A stretch of 64,000 bases of DNA from Enorma massiliensis phI (GTDB lineage Bacteria; Actinomycetota; Coriobacteriia; Coriobacteriales; Coriobacteriaceae): assembly GCF_000311845.1 (NCBI RefSeq), contig NZ_HE978575.1:270715-334714 (forward strand). The letters run 5' to 3'. Positions 17,508-26,283 of the stretch are shown in pieces. The position numbers and the translations under genes were made by a program. The notes below the pieces were generated by a model that was not told the DNA's origin, searched no databases, and saw only the letters and a program-made list of their open reading frames with translations. Within the stretch, counting starts at the first letter, position 1. Every line of letters begins with the position of its first letter.

Positions 17508-17807
17508 CTAGTCGAGCTTGATCTTTTCGATGTCATCTCGGGAAGTTTCGCGGTAGATCGAGAACTTCCTGCCGATAACCTGGACGACTTCAGCGCTGCA
17601 GCGCTCAGCGAGCTCGCTGGCGGCTTCGCGGACGTCGAGGCTCGAGGTGTCGAGCACTGAGCATTTGATGAGCTCGTGTGCCTCGAGCGCGGCGTTCGCC
17701 TGCTCGACCGTGCCGTCGTTCACGTCTCCCTTGCCGATGATGATGGTGGGGTTGAGATGGTGCGCCAAGCTACGCAGCTGCCTGATGTTCTTGCCGGTCA
17801 ATGCCAT
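17508..17807 (-). CDS. yhbY: YhbY/CRM-domain RNA-binding protein
   Basis: A 99-residue single CRM-domain protein associated with 50S assembly intermediates in relatives. It starts MALTGKNIRQLRSLAHHLNP, carries IIGKGDVNDGTVEQANAAL with the GxxG-type loop, then HELIKCSVL, and ends with IGRKFSIYRE. The start at 17807 fits family length; an 18-codon upstream extension is unlikely. Just downstream (17432-17509) lies an imperfect 21-bp direct repeat with core GCTGGGCCTYGRGGYCTAGCC. Confidence 0.92.
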   Translation of the reverse strand: MALTGKNIRQLRSLAHHLNPTIIIGKGDVNDGTVEQANAALEAHELIKCSVLDTSSLDVREAASELAERCSAEVVQVIGRKFSIYRETSRDDIEKIKLD

Positions 17808-18134
17808 GGTTTTGCTCGCTTTCCGGGTGTGCTCGCATGCATGTTCTATAAGTCCGAACACGATACCGTAAAGAGCTAGTCAACGGCAAGGATGCATGTG
17901 AGACTTCACAGCTTCTGAGCAGGGAGGCCTTCACGTTTCGCGTGGGCGGGCCCTCGCCCGGCGGCAGCTATCTCCCGGCCGGCGCCGTGTGGCGTCGGGG
18001 GTGCAGCGCGTATCTTGTGTGAAGGAGCACGTGCGGAGAACAAGGAGGGCGCGGTCTCTGCCTGCGTCTTTTCGGTGCGTGCGCGGTGCGTATTTGCCTG
18101 CGCCGTCGTTTGCGCAGGATGCACTCAAGGGCAG
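17808..18134. other. Gene-free spacer between yhbY and nrdJ
   Basis: GC-rich with short inverted segments such as GGGCGGGCCCTCGCCCGG near 17943. No B12-box or other recognisable cobalamin riboswitch core was found here, despite the B12-dependent enzyme downstream. Confidence 0.5.
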
Positions 18135-18182
18135 CAACTATATATTGTGATACCGTTCGCGGAATGACACAAGATATTGGAT
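18135..18182 (+). promoter_or_regulatory. Tandem NrdR boxes upstream of nrdJ
   Basis: CAACTATATATTGTGA (18135-18150) and ACACAAGATATTGGAT (18167-18182) both match the known palindromic NrdR box (ACAC-WATATW-GTGT type). They are spaced 32 bp start to start, about three helical turns, as is usual for cooperative NrdR binding. They lie 140-190 bp before the nrdJ start. NrdR would repress the gene when dATP is plentiful. The nrdR gene itself is outside the window. Confidence 0.8.
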
Positions 18183-18321
18183 GCGTGTTGACGGGATGTT
18201 GATAGAATCGAATACAGCTGTCGCGGCTTCGGCTCTTGGGCCGGAGTCGCTCCTATTCTGTCCGCACGCGGCGCAATACTCCATGCAACGCGAAGCGCCC
18301 TCAAGAAAGCGAGGCATATCC

Positions 18322-21300
18322 ATGGCGACCACGATTGACGAGCTCGTAAGCCGCCGGTTCACATGCGATCTCGAGCGGCCCGAAAATGTCGGGAAAACCG
18401 TCTACGACCTGTTTGATTGGTCGAAGCGCGACGTGCTTCTTACGGACTATAAAACGGGCAAGACGCTCTGCGAGATGCACGATCTTGAGTTTCCCGCGAG
18501 CTATTCCCAAAATGCGGTGGACATCATCGCGTCCAAGTATTTTCGCCGGGCCGGCGTTCCCGGCACCGAGCATGAGGTGTCGCTCCGCCAGGTGGCGCAT
18601 CGCATGGTCGATTTCTGGGTCGCCGCGCTCATAGAGGAAGGCATGATCGAGGAAGGCGAGCAATCGCAGATACTGTACGACGAGCTCGTTTACCTCATCT
18701 TGGACCAGCGGTTCGCCCCGAATTCCCCGCAGTGGTTCAACACCGGGCTCAAGCGCTCGTACGGCATAGCCGGCGAACCTCAGGAGATGTATTACGTAGA
18801 CCCTCAGAGCGGCGAGGTCGTCGAATCGATCGACCAGTACACCCGAAGCCAGGCGAGCGCGTGCTTCATCGTGAGCGTCGAGGACAAGCTGTTGGGCGAG
18901 CACTCAATCTCGGATGAATATGTGACGGAGACCAAGCTCTTCAAGGGCGGGTCGGGCACCGGCTCCAACTTCAGCGCGCTTCGCGCCGAGGGCGAGAGGC
19001 TCTCGGGAGGCGGTGTTTCGAGCGGCGTCATGAGCTTCTTGCGCGGCCTCGACCGCAATGCCGACGCCATCAAGAGCGGCGGTACCACGCGCCGGGCCGC
19101 AAAGATGGTTTGCCTTGACATCGACCACCCGGATATCGAGCAGTTCATCACGTGGAAGGCGAAAGAGGAGGACAAGGCCCTCGCCCTCATGAAGATGGGT
19201 TACGACGGCGATATCAACGGCGAGGCCTATTCCACCGTCTCGGGCCAGAACTCCAATAACTCGCTGCGCATCGACAACGAGTTCATGGCGAAGGTTATGG
19301 AGCTGCCGGAGAATCCTGAGGTGACCTACGAGCTCAAGGGGCGCGTGGACCCATCGTTCGATCACGAGGTTTCCGTCAAGCACATCTGGGACACGTTTAA
19401 CGAGAGCGCGTGGCGTTGCGCCGACCCGGCCCCGCAGTTCAGCGATACGTTCAATGAATGGCACACCTGCCCGGGCGGCGAGGACGGTGTGGTGGGCGCG
19501 AGCTACAACCGCCTGAACTCCACGAACCCGTGCGGCGAGTACGCATTTCTTGACGATTCGAGCTGCAATCTCGCATCGATCAACGTCTACCGTTTCTACG
19601 ATCCCGCGACGGACCGCTTCGATGTCGAAGGGTACGAGCATGCAATCGACTTGATCCAGCTCGCGCTCGAGGCGTCCATCGCATGGGGCCAGTTCCCCAC
19701 GAAGGACATCGCGCGCAAAACCTATCGTTTCCGCGCCACGGGCCTCGGCATCTCTAATCTCGCGAGCCTGCTCATGGCGAAGGGCCTGCCCTATGATTCT
19801 GCTGCCGCCCGCGCCCTTGCTTCGGCACTTGTGGGCACGCTGACCGGGCGCAGCTACACCGCTTCCGCCATCATGGCGCGCAAGGTGGGGCCGTTCGATT
19901 GCTTCGATATCAACAAGCGCCATATGATGCGCGTGATTCGAAACCACGCGCGTGTGGCGGGCGCCCGCAACGATGCCTTCGAGGGCCTCACCGTCGAGCC
20001 GCCCATCGTAGACTTCGACCTGCTCACCGCTGCGGGCGAGGAGGAACTCGCCTCGGCGCTCATCGAGAGCTGGACGTTTGCCGAGGAACTCGGCGAGCGC
20101 TACGGGTATCGCAACGCGCAGGTGAGCGTCATGGCACCGACGGGCACCATCTCGTTCGCTATGGACTGCGGGGCCACCTCCATCGAGCCGTTCTTTAGCC
20201 ACATGGCGTACAAGAAGCTCTCGGGCGGCGGGTTCATGACCATCGCGAACCCGGTGATCGGCGATGCCCTGCGCCATCTGGGCTACACCGAAGACGAGGT
20301 GGAGGACATTCTCGCCTACGTGCAGGCAACGGATGAGAATGGCATGATCGTTGACGGTAAGATTGAGGGTGCGCCGCATCTCAAGCGCGAGCACCTGCCC
20401 GTGTTCGACACGGCGAATGTTTGCGGCTCGGGCGAGCGCTTCATCGCTCCGCGCGGGCACGTGCTCATGGTGGCGGCGCTCACGCCGCTCGTCTCCGGTG
20501 CCATTTCCAAGACGGTGAACTTGCCGCGCGAGGCTACGGTGCAGGATTTCAAAGACGTCATCATGCTCGCCTGGCAGACAGGTTGCAAGGGCATCACGCT
20601 CTATCGCGATGGCTCCAAGAACGCGCAGCCGCTCAACACGACGCTTGCCGACGACACCGACGAGAAGGATTTGGCCGAGCTCTCGTACGAGGCGTTGCTC
20701 GCATATGCGCGCGACGCACAGGGGCTCCTCGCCACCGCCCAGAAGCCTGCCCAGCGTAAGCGCATCGTGGGCATCCGCGACGGGCGCACGCATCTGGCGC
20801 AGATCGACGGTGTGAAAATCTACACGACGGTGAACCGAAACGATGCGGGCAAGATCTCCGAGCTCTTCGTAACGACCGACCGTGAGGGCACGACCATCAT
20901 GGGCCTTCTGAACTCGCTTTCGAAGACCATCTCGGTCATGCTGCAGTACGGCATTCCGCCGGAGAGCATCTCCAAGATGCTGCGCGGTCAGATGTACGAG
21001 CCCTATGGCTTTGTTCAGAGCCATCCGAACATCAAGTACGTGACGAGCATCTCGGACCTTATTTCCAAGGTGATCGATATCGAGTTGGGGGACTACACGC
21101 GCGTGCAGGTGAAGCCTGAGGGCTGGAGCCAGATTGCTGGCGCCACGCCCGCGCCGCCGGCGGCCGTGCCGCGCGTGGCCGAGCCCGATCCCGACGAGGA
21201 GCCAGTAGCTACCGAGGAAGAGCTTTCGCGTCTTACGGCGGTGAAGGAGCAGGAGCTTGCCGAGGAGACGGGCGCTGTCGATACCGGCGATGTCTATACG

Positions 21301-21456
21301 GCGGCTTTTGTGAACGAAGCCGTGCATGACGCCGCCCTTCACGGAGAGCGCCTGTATGACGGAAGCACCTGTCCGACCTGCGGTAGCTCCCGCATGGTGC
21401 AGAACGGAACGTGCAAGGTGTGCATGGACTGCGGTACTACGACGGGGTGCAGCTGA
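18322..21456 (+). CDS. nrdJ: Vitamin B12-dependent ribonucleoside-diphosphate reductase (class II)
   Basis: A 1044-residue adenosylcobalamin-dependent reductase making deoxyribonucleotides without oxygen or a radical-generating subunit. It shows FAPNSPQWFNTG, SQASACFIVSVED, KGGSGTGSNFS, LNSTNPCGEYAF and LDDSSCNLASIN, MAPTGTISFAMDCGATSIEP, and the C-terminal cysteine cluster CPTCGSS...GTCKVCMDCGTTTGCS that supplies reducing equivalents. The start at ATG 18322 has GAGG seven bases upstream. Regulation by NrdR is strongly suggested by the two boxes upstream. A Pro/Ala/Glu-rich linker precedes the cysteine tail. Confidence 0.96.
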   Translation: MATTIDELVSRRFTCDLERPENVGKTVYDLFDWSKRDVLLTDYKTGKTLCEMHDLEFPASYSQNAVDIIASKYFRRAGVPGTEHEVSLRQVAHRMVDFWVAALIEEGMIEEGEQSQILYDELVYLILDQRFAPNSPQWFNTGLKRSYGIAGEPQEMYYVDPQSGEVVESIDQYTRSQASACFIVSVEDKLLGEHSISDEYVTETKLFKGGSGTGSNFSALRAEGERLSGGGVSSGVMSFLRGLDRNADAIKSGGTTRRAAKMVCLDIDHPDIEQFITWKAKEEDKALALMKMGYDGDINGEAYSTVSGQNSNNSLRIDNEFMAKVMELPENPEVTYELKGRVDPSFDHEVSVKHIWDTFNESAWRCADPAPQFSDTFNEWHTCPGGEDGVVGASYNRLNSTNPCGEYAFLDDSSCNLASINVYRFYDPATDRFDVEGYEHAIDLIQLALEASIAWGQFPTKDIARKTYRFRATGLGISNLASLLMAKGLPYDSAAARALASALVGTLTGRSYTASAIMARKVGPFDCFDINKRHMMRVIRNHARVAGARNDAFEGLTVEPPIVDFDLLTAAGEEELASALIESWTFAEELGERYGYRNAQVSVMAPTGTISFAMDCGATSIEPFFSHMAYKKLSGGGFMTIANPVIGDALRHLGYTEDEVEDILAYVQATDENGMIVDGKIEGAPHLKREHLPVFDTANVCGSGERFIAPRGHVLMVAALTPLVSGAISKTVNLPREATVQDFKDVIMLAWQTGCKGITLYRDGSKNAQPLNTTLADDTDEKDLAELSYEALLAYARDAQGLLATAQKPAQRKRIVGIRDGRTHLAQIDGVKIYTTVNRNDAGKISELFVTTDREGTTIMGLLNSLSKTISVMLQYGIPPESISKMLRGQMYEPYGFVQSHPNIKYVTSISDLISKVIDIELGDYTRVQVKPEGWSQIAGATPAPPAAVPRVAEPDPDEEPVATEEELSRLTAVKEQELAEETGAVDTGDVYTAAFVNEAVHDAALHGERLYDGSTCPTCGSSRMVQNGTCKVCMDCGTTTGCS

Positions 21457-21663
21457 TACCGCTCGATAACCCATACGCGTCTTGGCATCCGGGTGCGTCT
21501 TGCCATTCGGATGCCTGTCCGCGCGGTATCGTCTGCCTGCGAGGTGTCGTTCACCGAGATCAAGGGTGTCTGGCTGCAATCCGTACCTTTTTGGTGGGGA
21601 GCCGGGGCTTCGAGGCGCGCGATGGTAAGCTGAGGGCTCGTTACGCGAGACAAGGGAGTTCCC

Positions 21664-22641
21664 ATGTCACGAGAATCCAAGCCCTCTCAGCCTCATCAGG
21701 CACCATCTTCTCGGCGGCCTGCTCATCGCTCCGCGCCTGCCGCGGGCGGCTCCCAGTCCCAGGCAGCCCATCACTCCGTGCCTCCCGCTCGCGGTGTCCA
21801 GCGCTCTGAGGCCGCTTATCGTTCCATACCCGCCGCTCGCGGTGCCCATCGCCCCGTGCGAACTGGAGGCATCCACCGTTCCGCATCCGCTGCAGGCGCC
21901 CATATGCGCGCGCCCGAGCGCGAGGTTCCTCGGTCTGCGGCGTCTGTCGGCCGCACCGCTGGAGCCCATGCGAGCGGCGCTGCTCAGGCGCCTATCAACG
22001 CCGTTGACGCGGCTCACCGGGCCGCCCGATCCGACGCCGGGCAGGCTGAGCGGTTCCGTCGAGAGGCGGCCGGGCATGCGGTTGCCACAAAAGCATCGCC
22101 TGGGGCGGGCAGATCGGGCCGCGCACTCGTAGTCGTCTCGGCGTTCGTTGGCATTGCGCTCGCGGTGGCGTTGCTCGTTGTGGTGGGAAGCGCGGTGGTC
22201 GGCGCCTTGCTGCAGGACGAGCAGCCTCGTACTGAGGTTGCGGCAAACGATAGCGCGGCGAGTACAACGCCCGAGGACGTGTTCGTGCTCGCCACGGACG
22301 GCGGGACGATAGAGCTCGATGGCTCGGCCTACTCGCTCGTCTCGTCCGGTGATGGGTATTCCTTTGCCAGCCAGCGAGTGGGCTCGACGGATGAGCCCAT
22401 GGCGCTTTTTGAGGTCACGGGAGAGCCGGTCGGCTTCGCGATTCATCGCGGCACGTTTTATGTGGTGTCAAATGCGGACGGCTCATGTTACGTGCAGTCT
22501 TTCGTTCCGAGCGACGGGTCGATCCCTACGGATTACTACAGCGGCGCAGGCACGATTTCGACCATCGATATCAAGAATGCACAGCTCATTCTCACCGATG
22601 ACGCGGGCGAGCAGCACGCTATCGATTTGCCGCAGGGGTAG
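21664..22641 (+). CDS. Membrane-anchored protein of unknown function with low-complexity N terminus
   Basis: A 325-residue protein I do not recognise. Residues 1-150 are rich in Arg, Ser, Ala, Pro and His, built from degenerate 12-15-residue repeats around HRSAPAAGG, HHSVPPARG and YRSIPAARG. Residues 154-183 form one transmembrane helix. The remaining 140 residues are acidic and beta-rich, probably outside the cell (positive-inside rule). GGGAG precedes the ATG. The repeated N terminus has the DNA character of the intergenic arrays nearby. It is convergent with the next small membrane protein gene. Confidence 0.75.
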   Translation: MSRESKPSQPHQAPSSRRPAHRSAPAAGGSQSQAAHHSVPPARGVQRSEAAYRSIPAARGAHRPVRTGGIHRSASAAGAHMRAPEREVPRSAASVGRTAGAHASGAAQAPINAVDAAHRAARSDAGQAERFRREAAGHAVATKASPGAGRSGRALVVVSAFVGIALAVALLVVVGSAVVGALLQDEQPRTEVAANDSAASTTPEDVFVLATDGGTIELDGSAYSLVSSGDGYSFASQRVGSTDEPMALFEVTGEPVGFAIHRGTFYVVSNADGSCYVQSFVPSDGSIPTDYYSGAGTISTIDIKNAQLILTDDAGEQHAIDLPQG

Positions 22642-22734
22642 GCTGTGCCCTGGGGTTGGCTCGCGAGGCAGGCGGCAGGGAAGTTGGGTATGTGGAAGCG
22701 GTCACCGATCTGCTCTGCCGAATATCACTCGCAG

Positions 22735-23196
22735 CTACAGGTAGGCAAGGAGCGAGACGTAAGATTGGGCGCTTTCGGGAACGGAGAGCGTAAGCTCTTG
22801 GCCCAAGGCATCAACTGTGACGTATGAGGGGTCGGCATAGGTGGTGACCGTTGCGCTGGCTCCTTGGTAGGTGGTGTTGAACGTTCCGGTTGCGGATGCA
22901 TTCGAGGGAAGTGTCGTCACGCTCCACGATTCGATGTTGAGCTGGTCGATGGCGGAGGTAACCTGGCTCTCGCTCATGCCGGTTGCCGAGGCGATAGCCG
23001 AAACGTTCTCGCGCAGCGTGCTGTCGATCTGACCCTTGATGCCCGATGCGTCGAGGGCGGCGTTGGCAACGCCGGTGCCGATCATGTCTTCGAGCGGCGT
23101 GCCTTTGAGCGCAAAGTTCCACGCGGCTGAGAGCACGCCCAGCACGATCACAATTCCCAATAAGGTTCCGGCAATGGCCCGCGTAACCGTTCTCAA
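22735..23196 (-). CDS. Small membrane-anchored or secreted protein, unknown
   Basis: A 153-residue protein beginning with a TTG start at 23196; GGAGG lies nine bases upstream on the minus strand. Residues 7-27 are a hydrophobic anchor or signal sequence. The rest is Ser/Thr/Ala-rich with a DUF-like helical part (IDSTLRENVSAIASATGM) and a beta-rich C terminus. No catalytic motif is seen. An envelope role is likely but unproven. Confidence 0.7.
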   Translation of the reverse strand: MRTVTRAIAGTLLGIVIVLGVLSAAWNFALKGTPLEDMIGTGVANAALDASGIKGQIDSTLRENVSAIASATGMSESQVTSAIDQLNIESWSVTTLPSNASATGTFNTTYQGASATVTTYADPSYVTVDALGQELTLSVPESAQSYVSLLAYL

Positions 23197-23370
23197 ATTC
23201 TTCCGCCTCCTCAGCCCCGTTTACGTCTTGCATTTCCGTATGCCCAAACAGCCTGCATCGATCTCTATCTAGTGCGAGGCTCCCAAAAAGCCCACACCGG
23301 TCAAGCCCGCGGCAGCGCCCATCGCCCCATGCGCTCGTACCTGACCTTTGCTCTGCAAGTACGCAGCGCA

Positions 23371-23470
23371 GGCCCCTCCGCCTTTTCTCCGGGGCGAGTT
23401 CCGCAGCGTCTCGTAGCTGCGCTGCGAGACGCGAGGACTGCTCGAGCCCGGGAGAAAAGGCGGAGGGGCC
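23371..23470 (+). repeat. Family-1 structured 3' element, copy A (after the UPF0210 gene)
   Basis: A perfect 20-bp outer stem (23371-23390 with 23451-23470) encloses a perfect 8-bp inner stem (GCGTCTCG 23406-23413 with 23425-23432). The linkers read GGCGAGTTCCGCA before and GAGGACTGCTCGAGCCC after the inner stem, shared with the copies at 7771 and 33493. It lies 10 nt past the UPF0210 stop codon on the minus strand, in the same orientation to that gene as the other copies are to ppc and glnA. The remaining gap to 23197 shows nothing else. Confidence 0.75.
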
Positions 23471-23479
23471 GCCGGGAAC

Positions 23480-24844
23480 CTAGTTCTTGAGCGAATTGAG
23501 TGGTGCCGGGAATCGTCCGCCGCGGTGCGCAAAGACCGTACCGGCGTGCGGGTTCACCTGCATGACCGGAGCGCGTCCAAAAAGACCGCCGTACTCGACC
23601 GTGTCACCCACGCCCTTGCCGATGGCAGGGATCACGCGCACGGCCGTCGTCTTGTTGTTGATCACGCCGATAGCCATCTCGTCGGCGATGATGCCCGCAA
23701 TCGCCTCGATCGGCGTGTCTCCGGGGATGGCGATCATGTCCAGGCCCACCGAGCACACGCAGGTCATAGCCTCGAGCTTTTCGAGTGACAGGGCGCCCGC
23801 CTCGACTGCTTCGATCATGCCAGCATCTTCCGACACGGGGATGAACGCGCCCGAAAGGCCGCCCACGCTCGAGGTGGCCATGACGCCGCCCTTCTTCACG
23901 CAGTCGTTGAGGAGCGCCAGCGCCGCGGTGGTGCCGGGGCCGCCGCAGGTGCCCACGCCGATGATCTCGAGAATGCGCGCCACCGAGTCGCCGATAGCGG
24001 GCGTCGGGGCGAGCGAGAGGTCTACGATGCCCTTCTCCACGCCCAGGCGCCGCGCAGCCTCGCGGCTCATAAGCTCGCCGGCGCGCGTGATCTTAAATGC
24101 AGTCTTCTTGATTTCTTCAGCCACTTCCATCATGTTGGCGGTCTCGGGCAGTTGCTCGAGCGCGGCGGCCATCACGCCGGGGCCGGAGACGCCCACGTTG
24201 ATGACGGCGTCGGCCTCGCCGGAGCCGTGCACGGCGCCGGCCATGAAGGGGGAGTCCTCGACCATGTTGGCGAAAACCACGAACTTCGAGGCGCCCACGG
24301 AATCCTCGTCTGCGGTGAGGCGCGCTGCATCGAGGACCGTCTGCGCCACCATGAGCACGGCGTCCATGTTGATGCCCGCGCGCAGACTCGCCACGTTCAC
24401 GCTCGAGCACACGCGGCTCGTGTTGGCAAGGGCCTCGGGAATGCTTTGGATGAGCCGTCGGTCGGCGTCGCCAATGCCCTTTTGCACGAGAGCCGAGAAT
24501 CCGCCAAGGTAATCGATGCCGAGGGTCTCGGCAGCGCGGTCGAGCGCGTGCGCGAGCGGGGTGAGGTCCTCTTCGGCGCAGCACGCAGCGATTTGCGCCA
24601 CAGGGGTAACCGAGACGCGCTTGTTCACGATGGGAATGCCGTATTCGCGCTCGAGGCTCTCGGCCGTTTCCACCAGATGCTCGGCGGTCGACGTCACGTG
24701 GTCGTAGACCTTGGTGCACATGCGGCCCAGATCCTCATCGGCGCAGCCCATGAGCGAGATGCCCATGGTCACGGTGCGAATGTCCAGATGCTGCTCCGCG
24801 ACCATGCCGCGGGTTTCGGCGATTTCTGCCGGGGTGATAGCCAT
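23480..24844 (-). CDS. UPF0210 (PFL/DUF711 family) protein
   Basis: A 454-residue protein of a conserved family with no assigned biochemical role. Recognisable segments include [63 protein letters not shown]-like text, [17 protein letters not shown], and [18 protein letters not shown]. The start at 24844 has AGGAG upstream. In many bacteria this gene sits beside an ACT-domain gene (UPF0237); that partner is missing here. Oligomeric, possibly glycyl-radical-like fold similarity has been suggested for relatives, but no activity can be assigned. Confidence 0.9.
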   Translation of the reverse strand: MAITPAEIAETRGMVAEQHLDIRTVTMGISLMGCADEDLGRMCTKVYDHVTSTAEHLVETAESLEREYGIPIVNKRVSVTPVAQIAACCAEEDLTPLAHALDRAAETLGIDYLGGFSALVQKGIGDADRRLIQSIPEALANTSRVCSSVNVASLRAGINMDAVLMVAQTVLDAARLTADEDSVGASKFVVFANMVEDSPFMAGAVHGSGEADAVINVGVSGPGVMAAALEQLPETANMMEVAEEIKKTAFKITRAGELMSREAARRLGVEKGIVDLSLAPTPAIGDSVARILEIIGVGTCGGPGTTAALALLNDCVKKGGVMATSSVGGLSGAFIPVSEDAGMIEAVEAGALSLEKLEAMTCVCSVGLDMIAIPGDTPIEAIAGIIADEMAIGVINNKTTAVRVIPAIGKGVGDTVEYGGLFGRAPVMQVNPHAGTVFAHRGGRFPAPLNSLKN

Positions 24845-25001
24845 AGGAGCTCCTGTCTGCCGTTTCACGTCCGTCTATTCTACCGTGGGCGAGTGCTAGG
24901 CTGCGTCGAAGCGCGGCGTTACCCGCACGTTAACATGAGAATGGTACGAACGTGGCACGCAGGCGATCGGCGTGCGAAGGCGAGGGCGGGCGCCTGCGGC
25001 G

Positions 25002-25122
25002 CGCGAGCAGGGCGTGCGGGCGAGAGCGGGGGCGCGGGTGCGAGCGGCATGCGAAGGCAAGGACGGGCGTGCGTTCGCGCGGCGTGCACGGCCGCGAGCA
25101 GGGCGTGCGGGCGAGAGCGGGG
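25002..25122. repeat. 30-bp direct repeat in a GC-rich spacer
   Basis: CGCGAGCAGGGCGTGCGGGC onward is found at 25002-25031 and identically at 25093-25122, within a region rich in GCGTGCGAAGGC-type motifs. The 24845-25157 gap otherwise holds no gene. Confidence 0.8.
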
Positions 25123-25157
25123 CATCCTTGCGCGAACGAGGTCCGCGGGCCCTGTGG

Positions 25158-25973
25158 TTATGCAGCCTGCACGTCACCAGTGGCGTAGTCGATATCCCAA
25201 CCATTGGCGGTGTTGTAGACAAGCACCCGTTCATCGATGCTCCCGTCGTCGGTCCTGATGTCCACGACCACGGCGCGGGGGATGGTCTCGTCACCTTGAT
25301 AGATGGGGGTCGCAGCGTACCAGAGCATGCCTTGCGGGTTTTGGTCGAGCCACGTGCGTGCGAGGTCTTCGGTGTAGCCCATACCACCGGGCGAAACATT
25401 GTCACCGATGTTTTGAGTGCGGGTGCCGGGCACGATATTCGCTGCTTCCATGGAACCGCCCAGGCTCCAGGCGACGAGATGGCTGCGGTTCCACAAGCGT
25501 CCGTGGTAGGTGCGTCTTCCGTCAATTCCCTCGATTGAGACCTCGGGGTTTATGCGCGGCCAGCCAACAGGGTCTGCAGGGTCGGGTGCGTTATTGCGGT
25601 CCTGAGCCCTCACGGCGGCGCGCATCTCGCCCGTGATCCAGCCGCCCGCCCAGGTGGCTCGCCCAAGAGCGTCGAGGTCACCGTAGGCAATGCCCGGATC
25701 GGCGCCTTCATCAACATCTTGCGCCGTGCCGAGCACGCGATAATAGTCGGGGTAGTCGTTAGCCGACCAGGAGAGATCTGCTTCGCCTAGCTGCGCGATT
25801 CCATTATTGGCCTGTTCAAGCGACCTGGTGTCGGTAGCCTCGCTAAAACCCGATGCTGCGAGCAGCGCGTCGAGCGGATTTGGCCCATCGACGGCGGCGT
25901 AGCCGCCCAGCGCGGCGAGCGCGGCGACGATAGCGGCGAGCCATCGGGCAAAACGGCTGGGCAAGCGGGGCAT
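25158..25973 (-). CDS. Secreted DNA/RNA non-specific endonuclease (EndA/NucA-like)
   Basis: A 271-residue protein with an N-terminal hydrophobic segment (FARWLAAIVAALAALGGYAA) acting as signal or anchor, so the nuclease faces outward. The C-terminal half carries the His-Asn-type nuclease core: YHGRLWNRSHLVAWSLGG with the catalytic histidine near residue 165, NIVPGTRTQN with the metal-binding asparagine, and a GGMGY segment. This matches DNA-entry nucleases of the competence type; nutrient scavenging is an alternative. Two adjacent ATGs (25973 and 25976) follow AAGGAG. A family-2 element lies 27 bp upstream. Confidence 0.85.
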   Translation of the reverse strand: MPRLPSRFARWLAAIVAALAALGGYAAVDGPNPLDALLAASGFSEATDTRSLEQANNGIAQLGEADLSWSANDYPDYYRVLGTAQDVDEGADPGIAYGDLDALGRATWAGGWITGEMRAAVRAQDRNNAPDPADPVGWPRINPEVSIEGIDGRRTYHGRLWNRSHLVAWSLGGSMEAANIVPGTRTQNIGDNVSPGGMGYTEDLARTWLDQNPQGMLWYAATPIYQGDETIPRAVVVDIRTDDGSIDERVLVYNTANGWDIDYATGDVQAA

Positions 25974-25999
25974 CATCTCTCCTTCGGTAGTGGGTGGGA

Positions 26000-26146
26000 G
26001 CAAAACTTGCCTCAAAGGATTGAATTTTGGGCTGAGGGTCAAGTAGCAGAAAATCGGGCGCCCTCGTGAGCTGGTGTTTCTTGCCACTGAGTAGGCAGTG
26101 TACTCAGGCTGTCCGCGAAAAAACGATCCTTTGACAGGAGTTTTGC
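26000..26146 (+). repeat. Family-2 147-bp inverted-ended element, copy 2
   Basis: The ends begin GCAAAACTTGCCTCAAAGGA (26000-) and finish with the imperfect complement (26118-26146), matching at 22 of 29 positions. Core landmarks are AAGTA at offset 41, GCCC at offset 60 and TACTC at offset 101, aligned with the copies at 33621, 43081 and 47869. There is no open frame. It sits directly upstream of the nuclease gene. Confidence 0.7.
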
Positions 26147-26152
26147 AAAAAC

Positions 26153-26275
26153 GGGCGAAGCATGGTCCTGCTTGCGCGCGTTATTGCCGCGCTTGGGCCA
26201 TGCTTCGCCCATTGCGCGCATTCTCAACGGCGCGTGAGGCTGGCATCGACCTTGGGCGCCGTCGAGAATGCGCGC
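26153..26275. terminator. Two consecutive long hairpins downstream of metH
   Basis: The first stem (26153-26168 with 26195-26210, GGGCGAAGCATGG core) matches at 15 of 16 positions. The second (26214-26233 with 26256-26275, GCGCGCATTCTC core) matches at 19 of 20. They end nine bases past the metH stop. No T-run follows on the minus strand, so they may be stability elements rather than terminators. Confidence 0.6.
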
Positions 26276-26283
26276 AGCCGGCA

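Noticed and set aside
17808-18321. Cobalamin riboswitch before nrdJ (and before metF)
   Set aside because: No B12-box-like conserved core was found; the NrdR boxes explain the nrdJ control region better.
24152-25258. 368-codon plus-strand frame opposite the UPF0210 gene
   Set aside because: It is the antisense shadow of a well-conserved protein gene and continues into repeat DNA.
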